Of a DNA stretch of 30,139 nucleotides, positions 13,855 to 21,138 are shown in pieces. The DNA is from CAZOWL01 sp964583605 (GTDB taxonomy: Bacteria; Pseudomonadota; Gammaproteobacteria; Chromatiales; Chromatiaceae), in the NCBI GenBank assembly GCA_964583605.1, contig CAZOWL010000053.1:1-30139 (forward strand), written 5' to 3'. Numbering within the stretch: the stretch's first letter is position 1; every line of letters starts with the position of its first letter. Under the pieces are notes generated by a model. The model was not told the DNA's origin. It worked only from the letters and a program-made list of their open reading frames with translations, and did not search any database. The translations under genes were made by a program, and so were the position numbers.

Positions 13855-16011
13855 ATGAGATATCTGCTTTTCTTCATCGCCTGCCTGGTCCTGTGGTCCG
13901 GTGCGCCTAGGGTCTCCGCCCAGGACAGCAGTGCCTCGGTGCTGCGTGAGATTGAATTCCAGGAGGCCACTGTACAGGACGCGATCCGCCTCATCTCCGA
14001 CCTGACCGGCTACAACATCGTCGCGACTCGCGATGCCGGCCAACGACGCTTCACGCTCTTTCTGCGGGCGCTCACCGTCGACGAGGCGATCGACAGCATC
14101 GCGCGCGTGGCCGGGCTCTGGCATCGGCGCAACCCGCAGACGGGCGTGATCCTCGTGATGACGACGGAGGAGTACTTTCAGGACCTCGTCGTCTATCGCG
14201 AGGAGGTCACCGAGTTCTTCACGCTGCGCTATCAGAACGTGGTGCAGGTGGCGCGGACCATCGAATCGATGTTCGGCACCGACCGCGTCCTCATCGACCT
14301 GCGCGACGAGGGCGACGATCTGAGGCTGCCCGATGCGACGCTCGACGAGGGACGCCGCGGCGATCGGAGCTTCCGCGGCAGTCTTTCCGGAAGGCGCGGC
14401 GCAGCCCGGGATACCGACGCGAAGGCCGAGATCGGGCGCCTGACCACCGAGCAGATCGAGCTGCTCGAGCGCACCGTCGAGCAGAGGCCCGGGGAGGACC
14501 CGCTGCTGCTCTCGGAGAGCACGCTGGCCGCCGTGCGCAGGCAGAGTAGCCAGCTGGCGATCTTCGTCGCCGTGAACCGCGAGCACAATCAGCTGTTCGT
14601 GCGCACCGCCGACGAGAAGGCCATGGCCGAGATCCGCCGGCTGGTGCGCGAGTCCGACCGGCCGACGCCACAGGTGCTGCTGGAGACCAAGATCCTGTCG
14701 GTGCAGATCGACGACGAGTTCCAGTACGCCTTCGACTTCAGCTTCAACAGCGAGGTCCTGCTGCAGGGACCGAACGACGGCCAGCCACCAAATCCGCTCA
14801 ATCCCAGCTCCCCTCTCGGCTCAGAGGGCACGCTTGGCATCGTCAACGCCAACATCGCGCCCGGCAGCAGCTTCGTCTTCCAGGCGATGAACGACAAGGT
14901 GCGCGCGCGCCTGCAGCTGCTCGAGCGCGAGGGCCGCGTCGACATCCTGGCCACACCGATGCTATTGGCGGCGAACAACCGGCCGGCGAAGATCTTCATC
15001 GGCGAGGAGACGGTGCTGACCACCGGGTTCACCGGCTCGACGTCGACCGTCACCGGCGGCACCGGCAACACCGTGGTGACGCAGCCGATTCCGACCACCG
15101 AGACCGTCGAGGTCGGCAACACGCTGACGATCCTGCCCAGCATCAATGCCGATCGGACCGTCGTGATGCGGATGCTGCAGGAGGTCTCGCGCGTGAAACC
15201 CAATGGGGCCACGATCCCGGTCGTGACCGGGCTGCAGGTCGAGGAGGTGCCGATCGATACCGTCGATCGCTCGACGCTTGAGGGCACTGCAATGGCCAAG
15301 GACGGGCTGACGGTCGTCGCGGGCGGCATGATCACCGAGACCACCGCCGACGGCGAGCGCAAGGTCCCGGTGCTGGGCGACGTGCCCCTGCTCGGCGCGC
15401 TGTTCAAGGAGAAGAATCGGCTCAAGCAGCGCGACCAGCTGGTGCTGCTGATCACGCCGCACGTGTTCAGCACGCCGGAGGAGGCCGAGGCCATCTCGCG
15501 CAACCGCATCGGGGATTTGACGCAGGCGCCGAGCCAGATCGACGTCTATCTGGATGACCTGGAGCGGACGCGCTCCCACACGGCGCGCGGCCGAGACGCC
15601 AACGCCCGCGTGCGCGCCGCTGCGCCTGAGCCGGTCCCGCCGCGCAGCGCGCTCGAGCAGAACTACATCGACCTGACGCGCTTCGCCGCCGAGCGAATGC
15701 GGCTGCCGGGCCTGGCGCAGGCCGAGCATGCGCGAATCAGGAGCGTCGGGCTGCGCAGCAACCGCCCCTTCTTCCTGGTGTCCGAATCCGCGATCGAGGC
15801 ACGCCCAAAGCGGAGCTGGCGCCAGGAGGGGCTCTATGTGACCGCTGTCGAGGCCCGCAACCTCGCGGCCGTGGAATTGACGCTGGACGAGCGCCGTTTC
15901 GCGGGCCAGTGGCTGGCGGCAGCGGTCCAGAGCCCGACCTTGCCGCCGAACACCCGGACCTTCGTCTACCTGGTCTCGGACCGGCCCTTCGAGCAGGCGG
16001 CGGCGCCTTGA
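13855..16011 (+). CDS. PilQ / GspD-like secretin with extra C-terminal domain
   Basis: 718 residues from ATG 13855, chosen because it gives a clean signal peptide (MRYLLFFIACLVLWSG.., cleavage after VSAQ region, about residue 23). STN domain at about 28-102 (EFQEATVQDAIRLISDLTGYNIV .. RVAGLWH). An N1/N3-like domain with EEVTEFFTLRYQNVVQVARTI is interrupted by an acidic/Arg-rich insert at about 145-190. Secretin core from about 270, ending with the conserved VPVLGDVPLLGALF (504-517). Beyond the core lie a linker (PEPVPPRS) and about 80 residues (637-718, RPFFLVSES .. LYVTAVEARNLAAVELTLDE .. YLVSDRPFEQ). This extension is absent from ordinary PilQ/GspD and resembles the DUF3438/TraK-like domain of conjugation systems (from memory, moderate confidence). 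Forms the outer-membrane channel. Confidence 0.9.
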   Translation: MRYLLFFIACLVLWSGAPRVSAQDSSASVLREIEFQEATVQDAIRLISDLTGYNIVATRDAGQRRFTLFLRALTVDEAIDSIARVAGLWHRRNPQTGVILVMTTEEYFQDLVVYREEVTEFFTLRYQNVVQVARTIESMFGTDRVLIDLRDEGDDLRLPDATLDEGRRGDRSFRGSLSGRRGAARDTDAKAEIGRLTTEQIELLERTVEQRPGEDPLLLSESTLAAVRRQSSQLAIFVAVNREHNQLFVRTADEKAMAEIRRLVRESDRPTPQVLLETKILSVQIDDEFQYAFDFSFNSEVLLQGPNDGQPPNPLNPSSPLGSEGTLGIVNANIAPGSSFVFQAMNDKVRARLQLLEREGRVDILATPMLLAANNRPAKIFIGEETVLTTGFTGSTSTVTGGTGNTVVTQPIPTTETVEVGNTLTILPSINADRTVVMRMLQEVSRVKPNGATIPVVTGLQVEEVPIDTVDRSTLEGTAMAKDGLTVVAGGMITETTADGERKVPVLGDVPLLGALFKEKNRLKQRDQLVLLITPHVFSTPEEAEAISRNRIGDLTQAPSQIDVYLDDLERTRSHTARGRDANARVRAAAPEPVPPRSALEQNYIDLTRFAAERMRLPGLAQAEHARIRSVGLRSNRPFFLVSESAIEARPKRSWRQEGLYVTAVEARNLAAVELTLDERRFAGQWLAAAVQSPTLPPNTRTFVYLVSDRPFEQAAAP

Positions 16012-16043
16012 CAAAAGTTTGACAGTGCGTGGACTTGTAGAAA

Positions 16044-16105
16044 GGTCCGCTTTGCGGACCTTGCGTCAGAAACATGGACACGTGCAATGGTCCGCAAAGC
16101 GGACC
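16044..16105. repeat. Paired inverted REP-like palindromes (site 2)
   Basis: GGTCCGC-TTT-GCGGACC at 16044-16060 and GGTCCGC-AAA-GCGGACC at 16089-16105, with flanking TAGAA/TTCTA extending the pair into a larger inverted repeat. It lies just downstream of the secretin stop. The same arms as site 1 (11921-11975) with different loops. Confidence 0.85.
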
Positions 16106-16218
16106 TTCTATGAGGCGCGGGGCCGGGGTGAGGTGGGCCCGCCATCGCTGGCCGAGATGCAACACGCATTTCGGAAACCTTTCTGATACGACACAGACCA
16201 CTGGGAGATCGAAGCCCG

Positions 16219-16443
16219 ATGAGAGTGATCTTGATCGCCTGTTGCGCGACGGCGCCGCTGTTGGCGGCCGGCTGTGCCGCGCCGACTGGGCCGATCGCGG
16301 CCGATGATCCGTTTTCGACCCGCGTGACCAGTCCCAACTATGGGCCGGCCAATGTGCGGTCGGGCTACTATGTCGACGTCGGTGGCGGGAGCACCGCCCC
16401 GGCGCGCCTATTCGTCTATCAAGGCCCGCCCAGAAAGCCTTGA
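16219..16443 (+). CDS. Small putative lipoprotein downstream of the secretin
   Basis: 74 residues. Signal peptide MRVILIACCATAPLLAAGC with lipobox AAGC (Cys19), then Ala-Ala-Pro, favouring the outer membrane. The mature part of 55 residues is Gly/Ser/Pro-rich with Tyr and no predicted secondary structure (NYGPANVRSGYYVDVGGGS). GGGAGA lies about 11 bases before ATG 16219. It follows the secretin by 207 bases across a REP pair, so it may be independently expressed. Small lipoproteins next to secretins can act as pilotins; this one is shorter than known pilotins and I have no motif to support that role. Confidence 0.6.
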   Translation: MRVILIACCATAPLLAAGCAAPTGPIAADDPFSTRVTSPNYGPANVRSGYYVDVGGGSTAPARLFVYQGPPRKP

Positions 16444-16587
16444 TCGACGGGAGCCGCCAGCAGATAGCTGACGACCATTGGCAGCGGAAACCTGGGCCAG
16501 AGGAAAGATGGTGGGTGGCAACACCGGCGCCAACGCCACCTCCGAAGGCTGCGCATGCGCTTGAGGCACCGAGTACCAAAATAAATC

Positions 16588-16662
16588 CGTCCCTGCTTTT
16601 TCTGCGTCCCTGCTTTTTCTGCTTTTTGAGGGCGAGAGAGCGAACGTGTTGCGCGGATTTCA
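16588..16662. repeat. 17-bp tandem repeat and tail of the dispersed repeat
   Basis: CGTCCCTGCTTTTTCTG occurs at 16588-16604 and again, identical, at 16605-16621, followed by a partial third unit. Next comes GAGGGCGAGAGAGCGAACGT .. GCGGATTTCAT (about 16628-16662), which matches the right end of the dispersed repeat seen at 1720-1756. The T-rich tracts lie between convergent genes and might help transcription termination, but no stem precedes them. Confidence 0.6.
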
Positions 16663-17328
16663 TTGTAGTCGCCGGAGGGGGCCGGGGGGATCCTCTGCCG
16701 GCGCCGCGACCAGCGACTCGAGGCGCTCGTCGACGTAGACCAGTGTATCCCGCACGGCGCGGACGACGGCACGCGAGGTGATCGACGCACCTGTGATCTG
16801 ATCGAAAGCGCCACCGTCTCGCACGATGCCCCAGGCGGCCCGCCCAGGGCTGGCCAGCGAGCGGCCCACGAACCGGGCCAGCCAATCCGACTTCTCAGGC
16901 TCGATCTGGTCGCCGAGACCCGGGGTCTCGGAATGATCAAGCACCTGGATCCCGATCATGGTGCCGTCGACCTGCAGGCCGATCAGCAAGCGGATCGGCC
17001 CGTGGTAGCCCTTCTCGGCCGTGACCCGGAGCAGCAGCGCCGCTGGCTCGCCGTCGACATAGACGCGAGTGAGGCTCGCTGGTCCACTGCCGGGCAAGCC
17101 GTGCGGCGGCATCAGCTCCAACGTATCGCGGGTCAGCCTGTCCAGCGGGCCGAGCGCCTCGAGCAGCGGGCGCAGGCGCGCCTCCTCGTGCGCCCGCGCC
17201 GCGGCCAAAACATAGGGCTCGCCAACGTGATGGAAGACGCTGACGGCACCCATGCAGATGGCGGTCGCCAGCCCGAGGGTTGCGGCGTTGCGCCACAGAG
17301 CCATCCGCTGCGCCGCGCCTGTCGTCAT
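16660..17328 (-). CDS. rnfG: Orphan RnfG/RsxG-like flavoprotein
   Basis: 222 residues from ATG 17328. One N-terminal membrane helix (about 13-32), then a periplasmic FMN-binding domain with the RnfG hallmarks KGYHGPIRLLIGLQVDGTMIGIQVLDHSETPGLGDQI (about 107-142, split here), W at 149, and DQITGASITSRAVV (from 176). In RnfG/NqrC, FMN is attached to the Thr of a (S/T)GAT motif; here that residue is Ser182 (TGAS), which may still be flavinylated. Rnf is a membrane ferredoxin:NAD oxidoreductase, but rnfA-E are not adjacent: the upstream neighbour is an imelysin-like gene, and a repeat lies downstream. It may complement an Rnf complex encoded elsewhere or be reused with the iron genes (inference). 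Confidence 0.87.
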   Translation of the reverse strand: MTTGAAQRMALWRNAATLGLATAICMGAVSVFHHVGEPYVLAAARAHEEARLRPLLEALGPLDRLTRDTLELMPPHGLPGSGPASLTRVYVDGEPAALLLRVTAEKGYHGPIRLLIGLQVDGTMIGIQVLDHSETPGLGDQIEPEKSDWLARFVGRSLASPGRAAWGIVRDGGAFDQITGASITSRAVVRAVRDTLVYVDERLESLVAAPAEDPPGPLRRLQ

Positions 17329-17429
17329 TTCTGCGCGCCCGGGGAGCCCACCCCGCCAGCGCCTCCGCTGCCGGGCGCCCGCGGGTCGGGCCCGTATCCG
17401 CCACAAGGGATCGTCGTGCCGAGCCCGGC

Positions 17430-18566
17430 CTAGAGCACATTGAGCTCCAGCACCAGCGTGGCCTCGACAAGATCCTCCTGCAGCCGCTCGACCTCCCGGT
17501 ACAGTCGTCTAAGGCGCTTTGATCGCTTGCTCACCTCCTCATGCAGCGGGCCATCATTGTCGGCGAGCGCGGCGAGCGCCTTATCGAGGCGACGGCGGAG
17601 ATCGGCGGCGAGCTTTGGATCCCTTTTGGAGAGCACGCCGTCCCGGGTCGCGACCAGGTTCGCCACGCCCGCCTCACCATCGCCGATCACCAGCATCCTC
17701 AGCCCCTCCAGAGACGCCTTCAGCCCCTCGCGCGAGCTCCCGCTGTGCCAGGCCTCGAGCCGCTCGGGCTTGGCCTGGCCGTCGAAGAGGCCGCTCGGAT
17801 GGCCGATGCGATCACGCAGCATCCGCTCAGTGAGGTTCAGGGCCTCGGCGAACGGCAAGCTCAACGCATCCCCGGGCAGCAGGAAGGGCTCGCCGTCGCC
17901 GGCAGATAGAAACCGATGCTCGTAGTCCTGCTCCCAGAGCCGCCGTGCCTCAGCCGTGAGATCGGCAATCTCCATAGTGATTTCATACAGATGTGCGCAC
18001 CGGCCGTCGGCCGTCGCCGCCGCGGGATCGCTGGGGTGGAAGAGCAGATACTCGGCCGCGGCATAGCCACGCGCGTCGTCTTTGAGCAGCAGATCGAGCA
18101 GGTCATCCGAAGCGACTGCAGCCTCCAACACGGTGGTATTGGCGGGCCAGAAACCGATGCGTCGATCGAGCTGCAGCGCTTTGATCGGCCCAAACAGGAA
18201 GGGCTCGGCCCGGCGCCACGCCGCATACGCTTGACGCCAGGCGTTGCGCGCACGCTGCAGGCCATTGACGTCCGGCGCCGCACAGAGCCTCTGAGTCGCA
18301 CTCGCGAGCACGCCCCCCATGCTGGCCATCTCACCGAGAGCCGGACGCACCCCGGCATCGACGAGGGTCCGCAGGGCACGTGCCTCGATCGGCGTCTGGG
18401 CGGGGAGTCTAGCGACGGTCCCTTTCGTGGCGCTGACGGCCAGAGTCCCGACCGCCTCTGGAGCCTGAGCCGCGCCGCTTGCGGTGCTGCTCAAGACGCC
18501 GAAGGACAAGAGGCCAAGCAAGGCGAGAGCTCTGCGCTGGGCACGTGGGCTGATCATTGTCGACAT
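17430..18566 (-). CDS. Imelysin-like (M75 family) periplasmic protein
   Basis: 378 residues from ATG 18566; a second ATG at 18557 sits at better distance from CAGGAG and would remove three residues. Signal peptide at about 10-34 (RRALALLGLLSFGVLSSTASG). The body is the all-helical imelysin fold: ARNAWRQAYAAWRRAEPFLFGPI (about 106-128), RRIGFWPANTTVLE, DARGYAAAEYLLF (165-176) and RMLVIGDGEAGVA later. Imelysin-like iron-binding proteins carry GxHxxE; here it is G167-Y-A-A-A-E172, so the His is Ala. It ends in a coiled coil (LLHEEVSKRSKRLRRLYREVERLQEDLVEATLVLE approximate). Members are iron-regulated periplasmic or surface proteins often near FTR1-type permeases; one lies 5 kb away. It is followed by rnfG 101 bases later on the same strand. 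Confidence 0.87.
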   Translation of the reverse strand: MSTMISPRAQRRALALLGLLSFGVLSSTASGAAQAPEAVGTLAVSATKGTVARLPAQTPIEARALRTLVDAGVRPALGEMASMGGVLASATQRLCAAPDVNGLQRARNAWRQAYAAWRRAEPFLFGPIKALQLDRRIGFWPANTTVLEAAVASDDLLDLLLKDDARGYAAAEYLLFHPSDPAAATADGRCAHLYEITMEIADLTAEARRLWEQDYEHRFLSAGDGEPFLLPGDALSLPFAEALNLTERMLRDRIGHPSGLFDGQAKPERLEAWHSGSSREGLKASLEGLRMLVIGDGEAGVANLVATRDGVLSKRDPKLAADLRRRLDKALAALADNDGPLHEEVSKRSKRLRRLYREVERLQEDLVEATLVLELNVL

Positions 18567-18675
18567 ACTCCTGAGCTTTGGACGACTGGAACTCCGGGCT
18601 CGCCGGCGAGAATTGGTAGGTAACAATAGGCTAGCCAGCACCTTATCGATCATTGGACGATAGAAGCCACCACAG

Positions 18676-18761
18676 ATGAAACAATGGCGCCTCACCCCGG
18701 ACGTTGCCCTGACCTCGCCCCTCCCCCAGCGAGGGAGCGAGCGTGCTCCGCGAATCTCACG
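18676..18761 (+). repeat. Dispersed repeat, degenerate copy C
   Basis: Reads ATGAAACAATGGCGCCTCAC .. GTTGCCCTGACCTCGCCCC .. CGAGGGAGCGAGCGTGCTCC .. GCGAATCTCAC, which follows the second half of copy A (ATGAAATGTCGCCTCGCCCC .. GAGGGAGCAAAGGTGCTTCG .. CGAATTTCAT) with many substitutions. Confidence 0.5.
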
Positions 18762-18874
18762 GCAAGAGCGCCAGCCACTGTCGACGGCGACGCGCTGACC
18801 GGATCGAGGCAGGAATAGAGCACTCCTGGGCCGCTACTCTTGAGTCACGAGAGCCAGGCGAAGCCTAAACGGAT

Positions 18875-18904
18875 CGCGAATGATTCGTGATATGCTATTT
18901 CGCG
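18875..18904. promoter_or_regulatory. Fur-like / palindromic operator candidate 1
   Basis: The palindrome CGAAT-G-ATTCG (18877-18887) lies inside GCGAATGATTCGTGATAT, which resembles Fur-box half-sites (compare GCGAATGATTCTCATT forms). An outer pair CGCGAA/TTCGCG (18875-18880 and 18899-18904) adds symmetry. The 11-bp core recurs at 19110-19120 with the centre base complemented. Imelysin and FTR1 families are commonly iron-controlled, so Fur is a reasonable guess. Confidence 0.35.
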
Positions 18905-18963
18905 TCAAGCCTCACGCACCGAGCGCGGCGTCCCAGCGGCGCCCGCTCGACCAGGCTGGCCGG

Positions 18964-19092
18964 GCTAACGACCATGTGGCGAGCCGAGCCACCCCAGACC
19001 ATGACATGTCGGCTCGCCCCTGATCGTTCCCTCACCCCACCCTCTCCCAGGAGGGCGCGGGACCTGCGGAGCGCGGTGCGCGCGCATTTCAT
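18964..19092 (+). repeat. Dispersed ~125-bp repeat, copy B
   Basis: Starts GCTAACGACCATGTGGCGAG and stays nearly identical to copy A through CCTGATCGTTCCCTCACCCC, then diverges in the stem region and ends in ATTTCAT. It lies between the two CGAAT-N-ATTCG palindromes, upstream of the MoxR gene. Confidence 0.75.
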
Positions 19093-19109
19093 CGTGTGAC
19101 GGGAGTCGT

Positions 19110-19120
19110 CGAATCATTCG
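19110..19120. promoter_or_regulatory. Palindromic operator candidate 2
   Basis: CGAAT-C-ATTCG, a perfect 5-bp inverted repeat and the reverse complement of the core at 18877-18887. It is 95 bases before the MoxR start codon, a plausible operator distance. Confidence 0.3.
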
Positions 19121-19214
19121 TCTACCAGGATGCGCTGGGCCGCCCAAAACTGCCTTTTCGATAGCCCGTTAGATTGGCCTATCGATTTGAATGCCACACA
19201 GACAGGATCGCACG

Positions 19215-20174
19215 ATGCTAAAACGAACAGGACAGGGAATTTCGGCGGTGGATGCCGAGCTACCCGAGAACGGGCTCATCCCGGCCATCGAGCAGCTCAA
19301 CAAGGTGATTCTAGGGAAAGCAGAGCAGATCAAGCTGGCGCTGACCTGCCTGCTGGCCAATGGCCATCTGCTTATAGAAGATATACCGGGGCTCGGCAAG
19401 ACGGTGCTGGCTCATGCGCTGGGCAAGACACTTGGACTCTCATACCAGCGCGTCCAGTTCACTTCGGACCTGCTGCCCGGCGATGTGATCGGCACCTCGA
19501 TCTACGATAAGAACAAGGGGGCCTTCGTCTTCAGCCAGGGGCCCGTATTCACCCAGCTCCTGCTGGCCGACGAGATCAACCGGGCCACCCCGAAATGTCA
19601 GAGCGCCCTGCTCGAGGCGATGGAAGAGCGCCAAGTCAGCGCCGACGGCCGAACCCGCGAGCTGCCTGAGCCCTTTTTCGTCATCGCCACCCAGAACCCA
19701 ACCGAGCAGCTCGGCACCTATCCGCTGCCTGAATCGCAGCTGGACCGCTTCCTGCTTTGCATTACCCTGGGCTACCCGGACCGCAACGCCGAGCTGGCGC
19801 TTCTGCGCGGCGCAGACCGCCGGAAGGTGGTCCAAGCGCTGGAGCCGATCGTCTCCGCCGATCAATTGATCGCATTGCAGTGCCGGGTGGAGACGGTGAA
19901 GGCGTCGGATGCCGTCCTCGATTACCTTTACCGCATCATCGATTTCACCCGGACTTCGGAGGTGTTTCAGGTCGGCCTTTCCACCAGGGCCGGACTCGGT
20001 CTGCTCCGCGCCGCCCAAGCCTGGGCCCTGCTGCATGGCGAAGACAAGCTGCTACCGGGCGACATTCAGAAGGTGGTTGGCCCTACCGTCGGTCACAGGC
20101 TCATTCCGCTGGCCGGGCGTATGCCCTCCTACCGCATCGGCGAAGAGATCATCGCCAAGGTACCGGTCAATTAG
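19215..20174 (+). CDS. MoxR-family AAA+ ATPase
   Basis: 319 residues from ATG 19215, chosen because AGGA lies seven bases upstream; an ATG at 19191 has no such site. Cytoplasmic chaperone-like ATPase of the MoxR group: Walker A PGLGKT (58-63), QFTSDLLPGDVIG (81-93), FSQGPVFTQLLLADEINRA with Walker B Asp119-Glu120, sensor 1 IATQNP (Asn161), the family motif GTYPLPESQLDRF (168-179) and a sensor 2 region GLSTRAGLGLLRAAQAWA. Length is normal. It starts a three-gene operon with a DUF58 protein (10-base gap) and a TgpA-like membrane protein (overlap), the standard MoxR-DUF58-transglutaminase set, which is thought to act on assembly or insertion of envelope proteins or cofactors. The substrate is unknown. 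Confidence 0.93.
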   Translation: MLKRTGQGISAVDAELPENGLIPAIEQLNKVILGKAEQIKLALTCLLANGHLLIEDIPGLGKTVLAHALGKTLGLSYQRVQFTSDLLPGDVIGTSIYDKNKGAFVFSQGPVFTQLLLADEINRATPKCQSALLEAMEERQVSADGRTRELPEPFFVIATQNPTEQLGTYPLPESQLDRFLLCITLGYPDRNAELALLRGADRRKVVQALEPIVSADQLIALQCRVETVKASDAVLDYLYRIIDFTRTSEVFQVGLSTRAGLGLLRAAQAWALLHGEDKLLPGDIQKVVGPTVGHRLIPLAGRMPSYRIGEEIIAKVPVN

Positions 20175-20184
20175 CGTTGCAGCC

Positions 20185-21138
20185 ATGAGTATTCCTCAGC
20201 GTATGTCTCGGCTGTTGGCCATGCAGATCCCGGTGGACCGGATGCTCGAGCCCATCCCGGGCAAGGTCAGAGCCAATCTGACCCCGGTGGGCTGGGGCTT
20301 CCTCCTGCTCATGCTCTGCGGCTTCCTGATGTCGATCAATTTCTCCAACAACCTGATCTTCGCGATGACCTTCCTGCTGGTCTCCATCGCCATGGTTGGC
20401 TGGTATCACACCAGGACGAATGTCACCGGCCTGGCTTTCGGCGACTGGCGGGCCGAGCCGGTGTTCGCCGGGCAGAGGGTCCGCTGTTCGTTGCGGGTGG
20501 AGAATCGCGCCGAGCGCATGCGCCACGGCATCCGACCGTTCTCGTCGAGGGCGAGCCGGGCCGAAGAGGTGCATATCGACGGCCACTGTCAGGCCGAGCT
20601 GGTCCTCTATCGAAAAGCGACCAAGCGCGGCCTGCTGCCACCGGCGGCGGCCGACATTCGCAGCGCCTTTCCGCTGGGAACCACGCAGGCCCGCATGATC
20701 ACAGGCAAGCTCCCCGCCTGCCTGGTCTGGCCGGAGCCGTTCGGCGAGCAGCCGCTGCCGGACCAGGCGTCGGGACACGAGGCGCATCTACTCAGCGAAT
20801 CCGGCAGCTTTACGGATATGCGCCGCTATGCGCCGGGTGACCCGCTGTCGCGGATCTCCTGGAAGGCCTTTGCCAGGACCGATGAGCTGTACACCAAGCA
20901 GTTCGATGGGGCACAGGGTCTGCCGGCCATGTGGCTGCGCTGGGACGACGTGCGCGCGGCCGGCATCGAGCAGAAGCTCTCCCAGCTGTGCCGCTGGATC
21001 ATCGAGGTCCGCAAGCAGAACCGCGAGTTCGGCCTCGAGCTGCCGGGCGTGTCCGTCGAGCCGGCCGGCGACGAGCGCCATGCGCGCCGCTGTCTAGAGA
21101 TCCTGGCCTTGTATCGAGGAGCGGAGCAGGCGTCGTGA
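20185..21138 (+). CDS. DUF58 membrane protein
   Basis: 317 residues. Two neighbouring membrane helices near the N-terminus (about 36-52 and 57-73) hold the protein at the inner membrane, followed by a beta-rich stretch (about 78-190) and the DUF58 signature GSFTDMRRYAPGDPLSRISW (from residue 207) continuing KAFARTDELYTKQF, a match to GxEFxxLRxYxxGDxxRxIxW. DUF58 has a von Willebrand-like fold and is the usual partner of MoxR ATPases. ATG 20185 follows the MoxR stop by 10 bases with a poor Shine-Dalgarno, so translation probably depends on the upstream gene. Its own stop overlaps the next start (GTGA). Confidence 0.9.
   Translation: MSIPQRMSRLLAMQIPVDRMLEPIPGKVRANLTPVGWGFLLLMLCGFLMSINFSNNLIFAMTFLLVSIAMVGWYHTRTNVTGLAFGDWRAEPVFAGQRVRCSLRVENRAERMRHGIRPFSSRASRAEEVHIDGHCQAELVLYRKATKRGLLPPAAADIRSAFPLGTTQARMITGKLPACLVWPEPFGEQPLPDQASGHEAHLLSESGSFTDMRRYAPGDPLSRISWKAFARTDELYTKQFDGAQGLPAMWLRWDDVRAAGIEQKLSQLCRWIIEVRKQNREFGLELPGVSVEPAGDERHARRCLEILALYRGAEQAS

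Larger units (their letters stand above)
18567..19214. other. Divergent intergenic region between imelysin and MoxR genes
   Basis: About 650 bases with no gene. It contains one degenerate and one good copy of the dispersed repeat and two CGAAT-N-ATTCG palindromes, all listed separately. Promoters for both flanking operons must lie here or between the repeats; I could not assign them with confidence. A short open frame runs through copy B but only translates the repeat. Confidence 0.6.

Noticed and set aside
16440..16781. Plus-strand frame between the small lipoprotein and rnfG
   Set aside because: It crosses tandem repeats and the 3' end of rnfG and shows no protein signature.
17325..17432. 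In-frame extension of 34 codons after the imelysin stop, ending exactly at the rnfG start (ATGA)
   Set aside because: Stop read-through or a fused tail was considered; the Gly/Pro-rich translation is typical of GC-rich spacer and no recoding signal is visible.
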